Positions 52,582-64,000 of a stretch of 64,000 nt of DNA are shown here, piece by piece. Origin of the DNA: Impatiens glandulifera (lineage: Eukaryota > Streptophyta > Magnoliopsida > Ericales > Balsaminaceae); assembly GCF_907164915.1 (NCBI RefSeq), contig NC_061864.1, positions 1,226,389 through 1,290,388 on the forward strand. Reading direction: 5' to 3'. The notes beneath the pieces are model-generated. The model saw only the letters and a program-made list of their open reading frames with translations, did no database searches and was not told where the DNA came from. A program made the position numbers and the translations under genes. The first letter of the stretch is position 1. The number at the start of each line of letters is the position of its first letter.

Positions 52582-53385
52582 CTAATAACTGTAATTGCTA
52601 CAGAATTCATAACTGCAACTATTAACAGAATCCGATGAATCTCCATTGAAATTCATCATGTTCTTCATCCATTCTTCAAACTCCTGTTCCCGAATCGATC
52701 CAACTGCTTCCCACATTTCACTTTCATCTCTCCCTCCTCCACCAATCAATCCCGCTTCATTTCCCTTCATCTGTTCTGTCTCTTTCTGACCATTATTATT
52801 ATTATTATTATTATTACAAACCCCGATTTCTTCAGGGCTATCCGGAAACTGAAAATTAAGCTTTGCCCGAGGACCGCGAAACTCAATCGCCGCCTTATCG
52901 TAAGCACGCGCCGCTTCCTCCGCCGTATTAAATGTCCCCAACCAAACTCTGGTCGCTCGTCGCGGATCTCGTATTTCCGCCGCCCATTTCCCCCACGGCC
53001 TCTGTCTCACTCCCCTGTAATTCTTCTTCTTCTTAATGTTATTATTATTATTGGAGGAAGAGGAAGAAACAGATGATGATTCAGCGACGGAATGAGTATT
53101 GGTTAAATTCAATCCCGAGATTTCATGATCTTGTGTTGATGAGAAATAGTTACATCCAAGACAACCGTCGATGAAGCACAATTGACACAAGTAATTAGGA
53201 TCAGATGCGATGGGGATGAAGCAGTTAATGTCGGTTGTGAAAGAGGGATAGTAGTTAGCGCCGGCGACCACGTTTTGAAGGGCGGTTACGATGATGTTTG
53301 ATTCTTGTTCCTGGGTTATTATTGTAGAAGAAATTGGAGATGTTTGTTTGGCTTTTTTTGGGGATCTTTTCATCATTGGTTTCAA
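52582..53385 (-). CDS. ERF109: AP2/ERF transcription factor, ERF109/RRTF1-like (group X)
   Basis: This single-exon gene encodes a 267-residue nuclear transcription factor. The AP2 domain (about residues 123-180) runs from [20 protein letters not shown] to [10 protein letters not shown], with the WAAEIRD and WLG elements and the Ala/Asp pair typical of GCC-box-binding ERFs. Two features outside it identify the subgroup: [10 protein letters not shown] plus the cysteine motif [16 protein letters not shown] (residues about 66-81), and the C-terminal [17 protein letters not shown]. Both resemble my recollection of Arabidopsis ERF109 (RRTF1), a redox-, wound- and jasmonate-responsive factor. The lysine-rich patch before the AP2 domain is a probable nuclear signal. 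Asn runs (NNNNN, and eight Asn after the AP2 domain) are encoded by trinucleotide repeats. Starts at Met4 or Met5 cannot be excluded. Confidence 0.88.
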   Translation of the reverse strand: MKPMMKRSPKKAKQTSPISSTIITQEQESNIIVTALQNVVAGANYYPSFTTDINCFIPIASDPNYLCQLCFIDGCLGCNYFSSTQDHEISGLNLTNTHSVAESSSVSSSSSNNNNNIKKKKNYRGVRQRPWGKWAAEIRDPRRATRVWLGTFNTAEEAARAYDKAAIEFRGPRAKLNFQFPDSPEEIGVCNNNNNNNNGQKETEQMKGNEAGLIGGGGRDESEMWEAVGSIREQEFEEWMKNMMNFNGDSSDSVNSCSYEFCSNYSY

Positions 53386-53460
53386 ATGGAGAGAGTGGAA
53401 GACTATTATTATTGATTGAATGGGTTTGAATTTTTAAAGAGAGAAATAGAACAGAGTATT

Positions 53461-53490
53461 TCTATATATATGGAGTGGTTGCTGACGTGG
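53461..53490 (-). promoter_or_regulatory. TATA box and TGACG-type element upstream of the ERF gene
   Basis: CCATATATATAGA on the minus strand (53461-53473) is a good TATA box, 76-88 bp upstream of the ATG. TGACGTGG (53483-53490) just upstream carries a TGACG/ACGTG core, the binding site type of TGA and other bZIP factors. Another TGACG occurs at 53617-53621. Function is not shown by sequence alone. Confidence 0.4.
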
Positions 53491-53699
53491 TTATCCTCTT
53501 CTTTTTTTTTCTTATTTTCTTTTAGAAAAGTGGTTATGATCTTTTCTGTACTGATTTTGATGTTTTTTTCGGGTAAAATATAAATTGTATTTCAGCACGT
53601 TTTTTTTTTTCTTGGCTGACGAAGTACACGAATAGCCGAATATTTGTGATGTGAAATTTTTGGCATTTCTTGTCAAATGGATGGATTCTAAAATTATTC

Positions 53700-55860
53700 A
53701 ATCATTTTATATAATCACAATTATTGATCCAATTATAAAAATTAAATAAAAAACAATTAATTTAATGAATAGACGTGAAAATAAAATAATATATATGGAA
53801 GTATGAGTAAAATTACATCAATGGAAGTCATTTTATTTAAAGGTTATCTAAGGATTTATTTATTTATTAAAAACACTTATATCACATTATTTTCATTTTA
53901 ACAATACAATTATTTAATTAATCAATTAAAATATTCTTATTTTATTCTTATAATATTTAAATATAATATTATAATAATTTATAAATTAAAATTTATAATA
54001 TTTCTTTATATCCAATAAAACTTTTAATAAAACTTATTAAAAACTCCAAATAATCCCGAAGAAACAAGCTTTTAAAAAAATAAATATAAAATCAATTAAA
54101 AAAATTATTTTATTTATTAATAAAATTTTGTGACAAAATACTAATTTCTAACAAATTTATCATATATATATATATATATATATTATAATTCAAAAATAAA
54201 TTTTATATTAAATGAATAAATTAAACAAATTATGATCTCAACTGTAATCATAAATTACAAACATACAAATAAAATTCTTATGGAGTTTATTATTATTATT
54301 TAAAAATTAAAAGTTATCATTATTATCATGTTATTTTAAATGAAACAAGTTTTTTTTTTTTTAAATAATTATTGTAAAATAGAGTTTATAATTGTTATTT
54401 ATTAATATATTTATGGTTAGGACTTGTTCAGTTGGATAATTAAAATAATTTAGAGAGAATAAAATATAATGATTAGTAATGATTTTGAGGAAATTGTGAT
54501 ATATTTTTTTTTAATAAAAAGACTAAAAAGTATTGATATATATAAATAAAATAAAAAATTATAATTTAAAATATAAAGTATTTTAATATTTTGGTTAATG
54601 AATTGTTTGATTTGATAAATAAGGGTGAAGTAAAGTGATTTTTTTTTTTTTTTTTTAAAGATTATTAATATAACTTGAAACTTAGCATATTTTTGTAATT
54701 ATTATATTATAATTTATAAAATATTCTTTGATTTGAGTTAAATACTTTGATTTGAGTTAAATACTTATATAATTTATATTTATAATAATTTATTTATATA
54801 CATCTTTTGCTTATTCAATGTCTACGTGGACTTGATAAGATTAACCGTTTCTATCATATGATTATTGTTAATTAAAGGTATGTGAACAAAATTGTAATAA
54901 TTAATTATAAAGAAATCATTTTTAAATAAAATCTCATGGGGTTGTGATAGTATGTGAATGTGATGAGATCTTTTTCTTTCAGTTACTTTCGGCTTGACCA
55001 ACAACAACACTTCATACATAAAGTAATATTTTGTCCGTCCAATTAGTCAAGAAGCAAAAATCACATTTTATTATAATTTTGTATTTATTAATTTAACATT
55101 AATAACAAGTCACTTTCACCAAATCCTAATATTGATTTGGAAACTAGTATAATGTTTGATCAGTATTCGGTAGTATAATTTGTTTTTTTACTTTTTTACC
55201 CTTATATTTATTAATTTTCTTTCTTTTTATTATTATTAATATTTAAATTAATAAAAAAAAATCATTTATCATATCATTGTCTTTTTAAATAAATAAATTG
55301 ATCAGTATTCGGTAGTATAATTTGTTTTTTTACTTTTTTACCCTTATATTTATTAATTTTCTTTCTTTTTATTATTATTAATATTTAAATTAATAAAAAA
55401 AAATCATTTATCATATCATTGTCTTTTTAAATAAATAAATTATATGGATTCTTATTTTCTAATTTTTGTTTTGTGCAATTTCTTATCTTTTAACCAATAT
55501 AAATACTAATTATTAATTTATATGATCAAACTTTAAAGAAACATATTATACAATGGATATGATATATATATTTTTTTTATTTCCATGTCATCATGCTTTA
55601 TCAATTTTTTAAACATGGATTATTTTTAAAAAAAGTGTTTACACCTCATTTTGTTATGTGCATATAATTTTAAACAAACCAAACAATATATGGATTTTAC
55701 CAAAAAGATCTAAATAAGGCTGTACTTTACAACACATTTTTTTGAGTGGGAATCAAATTTGATCAAATTTGAACTATAGACCGGACAATAACTAATTCAC
55801 GACTAGCCATCCAACCATGATTCTAGTGACGTACTTGTATACTTGTGAATTCAAAACCGC
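53700..55860. other. Intergenic, no gene seen
   Basis: A/T-rich spacer between the ERF and DJ-1 genes. It contains a short (TA)n run (about 54164-54183), a 21-bp tandem repeat (about 54727-54768) and an exact 142-bp tandem duplication (55158-55441). Confidence 0.65.
55158..55441. repeat. Exact tandem duplication, 2 x 142 bp
   Basis: 55158-55299 and 55300-55441 appear identical base for base, including the A9 run and the T7 runs. Each unit begins GATCAGTATTCGG and ends AAATAAATAAATT. Confidence 0.9.
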
Positions 55861-55870
55861 GACAATTGAG

Positions 55871-58188
55871 TTAACCCGACAAATCACGGGGATACTCAAA
55901 CACGAGTCCTTCTGCAACACTTCTGGCTCTAGCATGACTAAAAAGTTTGCCAACAATAGCCAAAGAAAAATCTGTGACCGTTGCCAGGCCCTTACATGTT
56001 ATCAAATTTCCATCAATCACCACTCTAGCATCATTCACTAAGTTGTTCGTCAACGAACTCATGATTGACGGATGACCGGTTGTTGTCTTGTCCTGTGAAG
56101 ATTTCATTACTTACTATGATCAATCAAAGATTAGCCAATCATTTATTATCTGTCTGTCAAGAGATCACCATACCTTTAGTAGCCCTAGTTTATCAAGAAC
56201 CACAGGTGATGAACAGCTTGCTCCATAAATTCGTCCACTTGATTCTTGATCCTTCAGTAGTTTCTTCAAAATCCGCGATTTCTGTAGCCTCTCAACCCCC
56301 ATAGCTCCTCCCTGGAGGAAATACATCACTGGACCGAATAAGTAATAAGCTGATGAATAAAACTAAGCCCAGTAATCAAATTCTCACCGGCAAGATGATG
56401 ACATCATATGTTGACTCGGCAGCTCTACTGATCGAGGTGTCTGCGACTATCTTCGTGCCTTGGGACCCGCAGATCTTTGTGGATCTTTCAACCGAAGCAA
56501 TCACGACATTAACTTTAGCTCGCCGCAGAATGTCAGCAATAGTAACAACTTCAATTTCTTCAGAACCATTAGCTACTGGAATAAGAACCTGCCTATCACA
56601 ACAGAGCCAGAGACCAACCCGATTTGAAAATTATCTAGTAATAGTAGATAAAACAGAGAAAATGGAGAGCCGGTAAGAAACTACTTACATGAGGATCCAC
56701 CGTGGTCCAGTCAGTCCCGTTTAACTCTTCCCTCCTGCGACTCTCGTGCATCATTAACTAAAGCAGAGAAAAAGAACCAAGTGGTTTGAACAGTTGAATC
56801 AAGAGCCATAGGATTGGATACCCATACATATAGGGCTATGAAAATCGTAATGAACTAAACAATAATCTGATGATGATGCCAAAGGATCGAGAAAAAAATC
56901 TCTATCCCGTGAAGAAAAAATGACACTATAATTAGGTTCATGACTAAAAGGATAAACTGTCTACCAAATGAAACGACAATAGTTACACTATAATCTGAAT
57001 CATTATCTAAATGAATCACGTTCTGTCTGAACTTTCAAAGATTATGCAATTTGCAGCCCATGTTGAGCTTGAATGAGCAACATTCAGTTTCAGTAGGATA
57101 AAAAGGAAACCTAGCTAGAGTAAATCTCTTACCAACGATTCTCCAATACCCTTTGCAATTGTCTCCCCAAAGAGTTGCTCCACCAAGGAAACAGCGAATT
57201 CAAACGATGTTCCCGGGCCTCGGCCTGTCGTGAGCTGACCCGAAACTTGAATCTTTGATTTTACTGCCCATAATGTCGGAAGCTTGTCCATGAATGCAGG
57301 GTGGCAAGTCGTCTTGCAGGAAACAAGTCTCAAATCAAACACTTGAGATTAAAAGAGAGGTCTCAAATAAATATTGTAACTACCTGCTTCCTCTTTAGAA
57401 GACCCCATGGCAAAAGAGTGACGGCCGGAGCAGCACAAATGGCGCTGTACAACCTTTTTTCTTCAGCCTGTCTACATGTAATTTTACGCAGGATTTCGCA
57501 GTCTCTTAAACGAACGGACCCGGGCATTCCACCCTAAACAAATGAAGATGGAGAAAAAAAAGGGGGAAAATTCCCAATGATTAACAAACATCTAACTGGG
57601 GAACAGATTTTTATCTGCGTTGCAAATTATCGAACAGGTTGTCTGCAAACTAACAGGCAAAGCGATAAGATCGAAGATTTGTTCAGAGCAGGCGGCGATA
57701 GACTTATCGGCAACAATTCTGGTGCTGGAAGACGCTTTGATTTCCAGCTGCGGCTCGACGGATGCCACTGTCACCTCTGCTCCAGCTCGTCGGAGGACAT
57801 CAATCAATATCACGGCTTCAATTTCCTCAGTACCGAACCCTATTGGGACCAAAACCTTCACCCAAGAAAAAACCCTGCTGCTAAATCTTTCCAGACGATA
57901 ATATAATTAAAAAATCAAAGACAGTACCTTTTTACGCAGGGGGGCACTAGTGTTTTTTTCTAGTTCGGTGGGTGTGGCTTCCCTGGGTTGAGTGTGTAGC
58001 AGAGGTAAAGAGGGGGTTTTTGAAGGGCGTTTTAGGGCGGGTGATTTTGGTTGGAGGGAAGCAAATGGTGATGAGTAAAGATTGATAGCAGAGACCACCG
58101 CCGCCGCATTTGGAGATGGCTGCCACGACGGGAAGGGAATTGGATGACCACCGGCACCGGAGAAGAAGAGACGAAATGTCATTTGCAT
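55871..58188 (-). CDS. DJ1B: DJ-1 homologue with two DJ-1/PfpI domains, probably plastid-targeted (DJ1B-like)
   Basis: This encodes a protein of about 460 residues with two DJ-1/PfpI domains, as in Arabidopsis DJ1A/DJ1B, whose members show glyoxalase and redox-sensor activity. Exon 1 (about 57927-58188) encodes [11 protein letters not shown] followed by a Ser/Pro/Ala-rich, basic leader of about 85 residues, fitting a chloroplast transit peptide. Domain 1: [15 protein letters not shown] (active-site Glu) and [10 protein letters not shown] (nucleophile Cys). Domain 2: [15 protein letters not shown] and [10 protein letters not shown]. Both domains keep the Glu and Cys, unlike DJ-1C-type proteins as I recall them. 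Exons lie near 57927-58188, 57648-57861, 57386-57534, 57132-57315, 56690-56760, 56390-56590, 56175-56310 and 55871-56097. The stop TAA is at 55871-55873 after FEYPRDLSG. Start at Met3 (58182) is also possible. The two domains share exon layout, so the gene arose by internal duplication. Confidence 0.88.
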
Positions 58189-59532
58189 TACAAAACCCTA
58201 AACAAACTCACAAAAAATTCAGCTTTCCATACAAAAATCTTACACTAGGTTAGTGACTGTCCTTCTTATTTATTTATTTTTAAATCAAAATTTAACTAAA
58301 ACCAACCTTAAATAATAAAAATTGCCATTATTTGAATTTATGTGTAATTATTTTTAATAATCGAAATAAATTAATTAAAATGTTAATGTCTAAAGAATTT
58401 TATAATCAAAGTGCAAAAACATTTCATCCAACTGAGATAAAGTAATTCATTCAAAATATATTAATAAATTTAACAAATATATCAACTTTGCTTTTTTTTT
58501 TAATAAGATATTGATTATTTAATTATTCATTAAGTTATTTAAATTATTTTTCAACCTACGCCATATAAATTATTGTATGTCAAAAGTTGAATATCGAAAT
58601 AAAAAAATATATATCATATTTATAACCTTCAAATTAAGGCATTAGAAATGTATTAAGGTAACAGTTATATAATTGCTAATTAAATGATATTATATTTTTA
58701 TATAAATAATAAAATGTAATAGGTTGATGATATCAAATTTGATTTTTCAATGTATTGAAAAAGGTTACAATAAATTAAATTTCTTCACATCATTTTTACA
58801 TAAATAATTGTTTTTCTTAGTTCTTCAATATCTAGATTTAAAAAAAAAAATTAAATTAGCTAATTGGATCAGGCGTAGAGACGGTTATGGATACCCAAAA
58901 ATTATTAGATTGAAAAATTAAACTGAACTGACAAACCATCGACCCCCTCCTTGTTACGAGGTGACATAGTTGCGTTTCATTTATATTCGTTTTGACGTTG
59001 AACTGAATTTGTTAAAATCTCGAATTTACTCTTAAAATTTTAAGATTTTACGATTTTATAAAAGGTTAACGTTTTTTATTTTAAATAAATAATTAAATAA
59101 GTAAAATTTTTTAAAATTTTAAATTTATAATAATAAGATTTTACGATTTTACAAGTTTATAAATAATTTCGTTTTTATGATTTTATACTATTTTATATTA
59201 AAAATTATAAATTTATATTAATAAATTTAAAAAAATTAATATAATTATAAATATAATAATATTATGTAAGTAATATTTTTTAAATTAAACTCTTACGATC
59301 TATAAACTCCCATTTTTTTATATCGATAGAATAGCAGGTTCGAACTTCCTGGCTAACACGAGGGAAGAACAACTTATTCGTGTTAAACAGTGTTAAACAG
59401 AATAGATGATGACTTTACAAAGATTGAAATGACAATGACGTCTTACTGGTTCCCGGAAGAAATAGAAGCTCGACTCTTTGCCTTGGTAGATCAAGACAGT
59501 GGATTATTAATCCACCACGCACAGGGCACCCG

Positions 59533-59584
59533 CCAGCCTAGCCCAGCCTAGCCTAGCCCAGCCTAGCCTAGCCTAGCCCAGCCT
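59533..59584. repeat. CCTAG/CCCAG minisatellite
   Basis: Ten pentanucleotide units, alternating CCTAG and CCCAG, in an otherwise A/T-rich stretch. Confidence 0.9.
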
Positions 59585-60140
59585 GCTTCTCGTTTGAAAG
59601 AATCGCTAAAGTCTTCGTCGACATCAGTTACACATACCTTCACTCTAATTACCATGGATTTTATGTAAATTCTATATTTTTATCGTAGTTTTGAACTATT
59701 TCAATTTGATCTCTTTCTTTTTTCACATTTTTTTCTCAAATTAGTAATGTGATGTGGGTCAAACAACATGAAAAAAAATGGCTTCTTTTTACTGTTGGTA
59801 TGAGAAATGGAAGGCCCAAACTTTTTTATTTTTTAATTGTTCCAATACTAGACATGGAATTAGATTCGTTCCAACCTACAAAATGAGATAAAAAAAATTA
59901 TAATAAAAGCCTAAATATAGTTTTTTCTGTTTTAATGTTTCAAATATTGTTTTTTCTATTATATATATATATATATATTTTAATTAATTTACAAAATATA
60001 TATTTTAAAAACCAATATTAATTTTTATTGAATTGTCTACTACTCTTAATAATTAATTAATTCAACATTAATGGATAATTTTGTATAATGAGTACTTTTA
60101 TAAATATTTTTGGTTAATTTTATTTTTTGGGTGAGAGTTA

Positions 60141-60381
60141 TTAAGGGTGGATCGGTACGATATACCTTAATGTTTTATCCATACCTTATACCTTACCGAA
60201 AATTTTGATACACAAAAAAATTATATTTTTACCTTACTTTGATTTCGGTATACCTTAATTTCGGTATAAAAAAATCATATATTTACCTTACCTTGATTTC
60301 GGTACGGTATCGATAAAATTAAATAATATTTCATTATAATTATATTTTAATATTTAATTATTTCCTTATAAATAATATAAG

Positions 60382-60435
<54 letters not shown>

Positions 60436-60625
60436 TTATAAATATTATTTCGATATCTCGATATACCAAAATTTTAAAAATCACATACTTTTACCTTACC
60501 AATAACGATATCGTTTTCATACCTTATATTTTTTCGGTATATCTTAAAAATCGATATATTCAATATATTGCGGTACGGTATTTTCGACATACCTATAATA
60601 TCGGTAATTTTTATCGGCCTAAAAG
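60141..60625. mobile_element. Palindromic element rich in TACCTTA/CGGTAC words
   Basis: The left part carries GGATCGGTACGATATACCTT and repeats of ATACCTTA and TTTCGGTA. The right part carries the reversed set (TTGCGGTACGGTATTTTCG). A (TA)n run (about 60391-60430) is in the middle. This resembles a common class of plant MITEs with repeat-built arms. Ends and target duplication are not resolved. Confidence 0.55.
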
Positions 60626-60678
60626 TTATATATTTCATCAAGACAATTTAGTCTGTGATCACATAATAGTGTATTCGA

Positions 60679-60815
60679 GTCATTGATGAGTTGTAAGTTA
60701 ACTCTCTGACATCATTTGTCATTGTTCTACCACCTTCTACAATGTTATGTCATTGATGAGTTGTAGGTTATCCGACATCATTTGTCATTGTTCTACCACC
60801 TTCTACACTGTATTT
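60679..60815. repeat. Imperfect direct duplication, ~70-bp units
   Basis: TCATTGATGAGTTGTA(A/G)GTTA and GACATCATTTGTCATTGTTC, followed by TACCACCTTCTAC, occur twice in tandem, with a 7-bp indel between units. A third partial unit (TTTTCATTGATGA) follows. Confidence 0.8.
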
Positions 60816-61066
60816 TCATTGATGACTTCACAGAGCTTAGATATGTTTATTGACCTTCTCGTTCAATTTAAGAAATTATAAATTAGAAGTGAAGACATGA
60901 AAGAACATTGTCAATATGTGGGAGAGAAAGACAAACTTTTATTTATTGCACAACTCAAAGCACTCAATGAGTAAATATCAATATATTATTGTAACAACAA
61001 AAGACATTTAAAAATAAGGGCTCCAAAGATATGTATTATTGGTGGAAAATTGGACTTTTAGAGGGA

Positions 61067-63796
61067 TTAATGAATCCCTTGAGTAGGAGAATGAGGAGAG
61101 CTAGTAGTGTCTAAAATCAAACATCTACTTCCATGGGTGGACCTAGACGTTGTTGTTGTTGAAGAAGAAGAAGAAGAAGCAAGATCTTTATCATTATTAT
61201 TATTCTTCATTTTCACTTCTTCTTCTTCTTCATTATTATCTTCAACTGCCTGTAAAAACCCATTCTGCAATGGATCACAGCACTCATATAGTAACCTTAA
61301 CACTTGCTTAATCGAAGGCCTTGCTCGCCCTTCTCTCTGTGTGCACCATTTCACCAAACTTACTATTGTCTCAAGTTGATAGAAGTTGAACGATTCTCGT
61401 ATACTCGAATCCACAAGCTCTATAAGTCTCGAAGAATCTGATGAAATGAATGCCTGTGACCACTCTACCAGGTTCTTGTTGTCTTGAATGGCTTTCCTAG
61501 CTGTCACCAATTCCAACAGTAATACACCGTAACTGTAAACATCACTTTTATCTGTAAGCTCCTGCATTATCACGTATTCCGGATCCATGTACCCTGAAAA
61601 AAACTGTTAATATGTCGTGGTTTTAGTTGCAAATGTTTGTTCTTTTTATTACTTACCTGGTGTGCCCCGGACAACTGTGGTTACTGGCTCAAATGAGATT
61701 GTGTCGTGTTTTGTAACATGGGCTAGGCCGAAATCTGCAACCTGAACTATACATTTAGTCATGTGGTGTAAAACTGGTGTCTAAGTTGTGTTCATGACAA
61801 CTCTAATAATACAAACTTTAACATTTTCAAAAAATTCTACTGAAAATTGTAAAATACGCGCAATACCTTTGCCACAAAAGAATCATCCAATAATATATTG
61901 CTGGATTTAATATCTCGATGACACAGTGGAGGATCGCAGTAGAAATGAAGGTATTCCTGCAAATCAAAGATATCAAATTTGAACCAAATATGATAAGGAT
62001 TCGTTTTTTTTAACTACCAAGGCATTCGCGACATCGATTGCGATCTGAACTCTAGTCCGCCAACTGAGAGGAGTTCTACCTGGACCTGCAGCACATAAGA
62101 TTTCGTGATCAAACAATGATCATATGAATCATAGTTATTGAGACAATGGACTTACTGTGAAGATGATCCTTTAAACTTCCATTTCCCATATATTCATACA
62201 TGAGAAACCTTTCTTGATTTCCAGTGCAAAATCCTTTCAAAGCGACTAAATGTCGATGGTGTAACCGCGAAAGAATCTCAATTTCTCTGCAGAAATCATC
62301 GTCAGCCTGCTCCTCCGATTCCACCTTATCCATTCGCTTCACTGCCAATGTGGAACCGTCTTCAAACTGAGCTTTGTAAACAGTCCCGAAACCTCCTTGT
62401 CCAACAACCGTAACAAAGTTGTTTGTCGCCTTTTTCGTTTCCTTGTACCCAATCTTCATCAACAAAGGCAAAGGAGCTACCCAAAAAACAAAACAAAACA
62501 AAAAATTTGACTTATAACTGTTATGAGTGCAATAAAATTGAAAGACAGGTTCTTTACCTGGGGAGAGTCTTCTTGTTTGAATCTGAGAAGAAGCGGTTGG
62601 AGATGTCGTATTCGAGGTGGTAATGGTTCTAGCTTCGTGTAGCTGTCTCTTCTTTCGACGTATGAGAAACACCAATACGATGATTATCAATACAGCAACT
62701 GAAGTAACCGCTATACCAACAGCTGGACCAAGTGTGAGGTGGTAGCTTCGGTTTTGTTTCTTATTAACGGGTATAGTCATTGACAGTTGGTTTGGGCTGG
62801 CGGCGGGGATTGGACTGGGAGTAACCTCCGGCGGTGGTGAAACCATAGACGATGACGAATTCTTCAAAACTAGCAATTGAAACATAAAAAAGGAATTTTT
62901 AGTTTTCAACAGAAAAAATAACTGAAACTCAAAAACATACTTGGAGGAACGCTGAATAGCCCTTGAACACCGAAGAAACAATTCGCCAATTCAGCAACCG
63001 ACATGTTGTCGGTTTGGCTGGCGAGGGCAGCAAAAGTTGCGTCCCGACATGTAGTCAACGTCGTATTATCCGGACTGATTATCAGATTCCGAAGATAAAC
63101 AATGCCAGAATTCAAACATTTTCTACAATTGCTTTCAACAGATAACGGTTGTTTAGTACACTTCTCCTTCACGATTCTGAATCTAGGAGATTGCAGCATT
63201 TCTGTAACGGTTGTTCTTCGTTGACATTCATAGTTAACGGGAATTTTGAACCCGAACCCGCAGAAAATTGTGGCGTTTGGTGTTACTCCATGAATTTGTA
63301 ATGTTTTTGATATGGAATTTAAACAAATTCGGGACATATCTGAATTGACACCCAAATTTCCTGTCACATTTGCGTATCGAGCGACGGAAACAGCTACAAA
63401 GGCGTTAATATATCGACAACACTTTCCTCTATCTTCTTTATTAGAACATGTTGTAGCAGCTAGACTGAAGTTCGACCCACTTATATCTAGAGGACAGTCT
63501 GCATATATGAGAGAAAGAACAGCAAATTAGAGTGAATTGCTGACATGCAAAGGGGGTAGTAGAGTATGGGTTCTGCCAAACTACTATGATCTCAATTCTC
63601 AGTTACCAATTCAATCAAGTCAAATCACGAACCAGAGAATCCAATAATACCCAATAAATCAAATCTACTACTATCATTCAAGAACAGAGATTAGATAGAT
63701 GTTCTTGCCTTGAACAGCCACAGCCGCCTCTGAGAATTGCATGTTGAAATAGATGAGCAAGGCTAGAAAGGTAGATCCTCCGGCCACCACCGTCAT
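61067..63796 (-). CDS. SPARK-domain receptor-like protein kinase (At1g49730/At3g19300 type)
   Basis: A membrane receptor-like Ser/Thr kinase of about 640 residues. Exon 1 (63709-63796) encodes a signal peptide ([17 protein letters not shown]). Exon 2 (about 62942-63498) encodes the Cys-rich SPARK ectodomain: [48 protein letters not shown] and [12 protein letters not shown] Pro/Ser-rich linker and a membrane segment ([20 protein letters not shown]) with the basic stop RRKKR follow. The kinase domain has GQGGFGTV (P-loop), AVKRM (Lys), CHRDIKSSN (catalytic loop, RD type), ADFGLAH (DFG) and GTPGYMDPEY. The C-terminal tail is low-complexity (Glu, Asn, Ser and Thr runs) and ends SPTQGIH with stop at 61067-61069. 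Sequence order and many motifs match what I recall of At1g49730. Intron 1 (63499-63708) uses a GC donor. The ligand is unknown. Confidence 0.93.
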
Positions 63797-64000
63797 GGCC
63801 GTCACCAACGATTCAGGAGGAAGGAAACCACAGGATGCTCAGAGAGAGAGAGTGGTTCTTTCTATCTGCATAATCTGATGAGAGACCGTCTGACATTAGC
63901 AGCCATGGAAGTAAAGTAGTGGCCAGTGAAGTGTGAAGAAAGGAAAGTCAGTTAACCATGGCAGGTTTATAACTCAAATTCACATTACTTTCCATTTACT

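Larger units (their letters stand above)
58250..61060. other. Intergenic, no gene seen
   Basis: A/T-rich spacer. It contains a G/C-rich CCTAG minisatellite (59533-59584), a palindromic GGTACGGTAT-type element (about 60141-60625) and a duplicated stretch of about 70 bp (60679-60815). Confidence 0.65.

Noticed and set aside
59524..59585. CCTAG repeat as an interstitial telomere
   Set aside because: The plant telomere unit is CCCTAAA; the unit here is a pentamer of different sequence.

Overview
The window is nuclear DNA of a flowering plant, almost certainly a eudicot. It is strongly A/T-rich between genes. Its genes have many short exons and GT-AG introns, and the products are typical of land plants: an ERF transcription factor, a SPARK-domain receptor kinase, a chloroplast DnaJ-type zinc-finger protein and a two-domain DJ-1 protein. 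The species cannot be fixed from the sequence alone. I find ten protein-coding genes in 64 kb, nine of them complete. No rRNA, convincing tRNA or CRISPR array is visible.

Layout. 1-15.6 kb (all minus strand): two tandem copies of a bifunctional oxidoreductase gene, an N-terminal short-chain dehydrogenase fused to a C-terminal quinone-oxidoreductase-type MDR (the NQR type). The left copy runs off the window edge. The complete copy ends in the peroxisomal signal SKL. A small plant-specific gene lies between them. 16.4-25.4 kb (minus): a complete RAD54 homologue for homologous recombination. 26.6-27.5 kb (minus): a plastid DnaJ-type zinc-finger protein. 27.6-33.8 kb: gene-free, rich in transposon remnants. 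33.8-44.7 kb (plus): two tandem phosphoglycerate-mutase-like (histidine phosphatase) genes. The first has a 3-kb transposon-filled intron in its 5' UTR where its twin has 355 bp. 44.7-52.6 kb: a second gene desert, with long palindromic elements and a roughly 64-unit (TA)n tract. 52.6-53.4 kb (minus): an intronless ERF109/RRTF1-like factor. 55.9-58.2 kb (minus): a plastid-type DJ-1 protein with two DJ-1/PfpI domains. 61.1-63.8 kb (minus): a SPARK-domain receptor-like kinase of the At1g49730/At3g19300 type.

Mobile DNA. Only non-autonomous elements are seen. There is a small Helitron family with clean TC...CTRR ends inserted between A and T (three complete copies, two decayed). There are several MITE or foldback families, one with a clear 7-bp target duplication, and insertions that can be timed because they occur in one tandem gene copy and not in the other.

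Themes. The genes are not an operon, so neighbours need not work together, although several products (NQR, DJ-1, the ERF109-like factor) belong to families linked to oxidative or carbonyl stress. The most interesting observations are the peroxisomal fusion of two enzyme types that act consecutively on prostaglandins in animals, a non-canonical GA-AG intron conserved in both phosphoglycerate-mutase-like paralogues, a GC-AG intron in the receptor kinase, and gene content that resembles linked regions of Arabidopsis chromosomes 1 and 3. I found no clear sign of a wholly new biological system.
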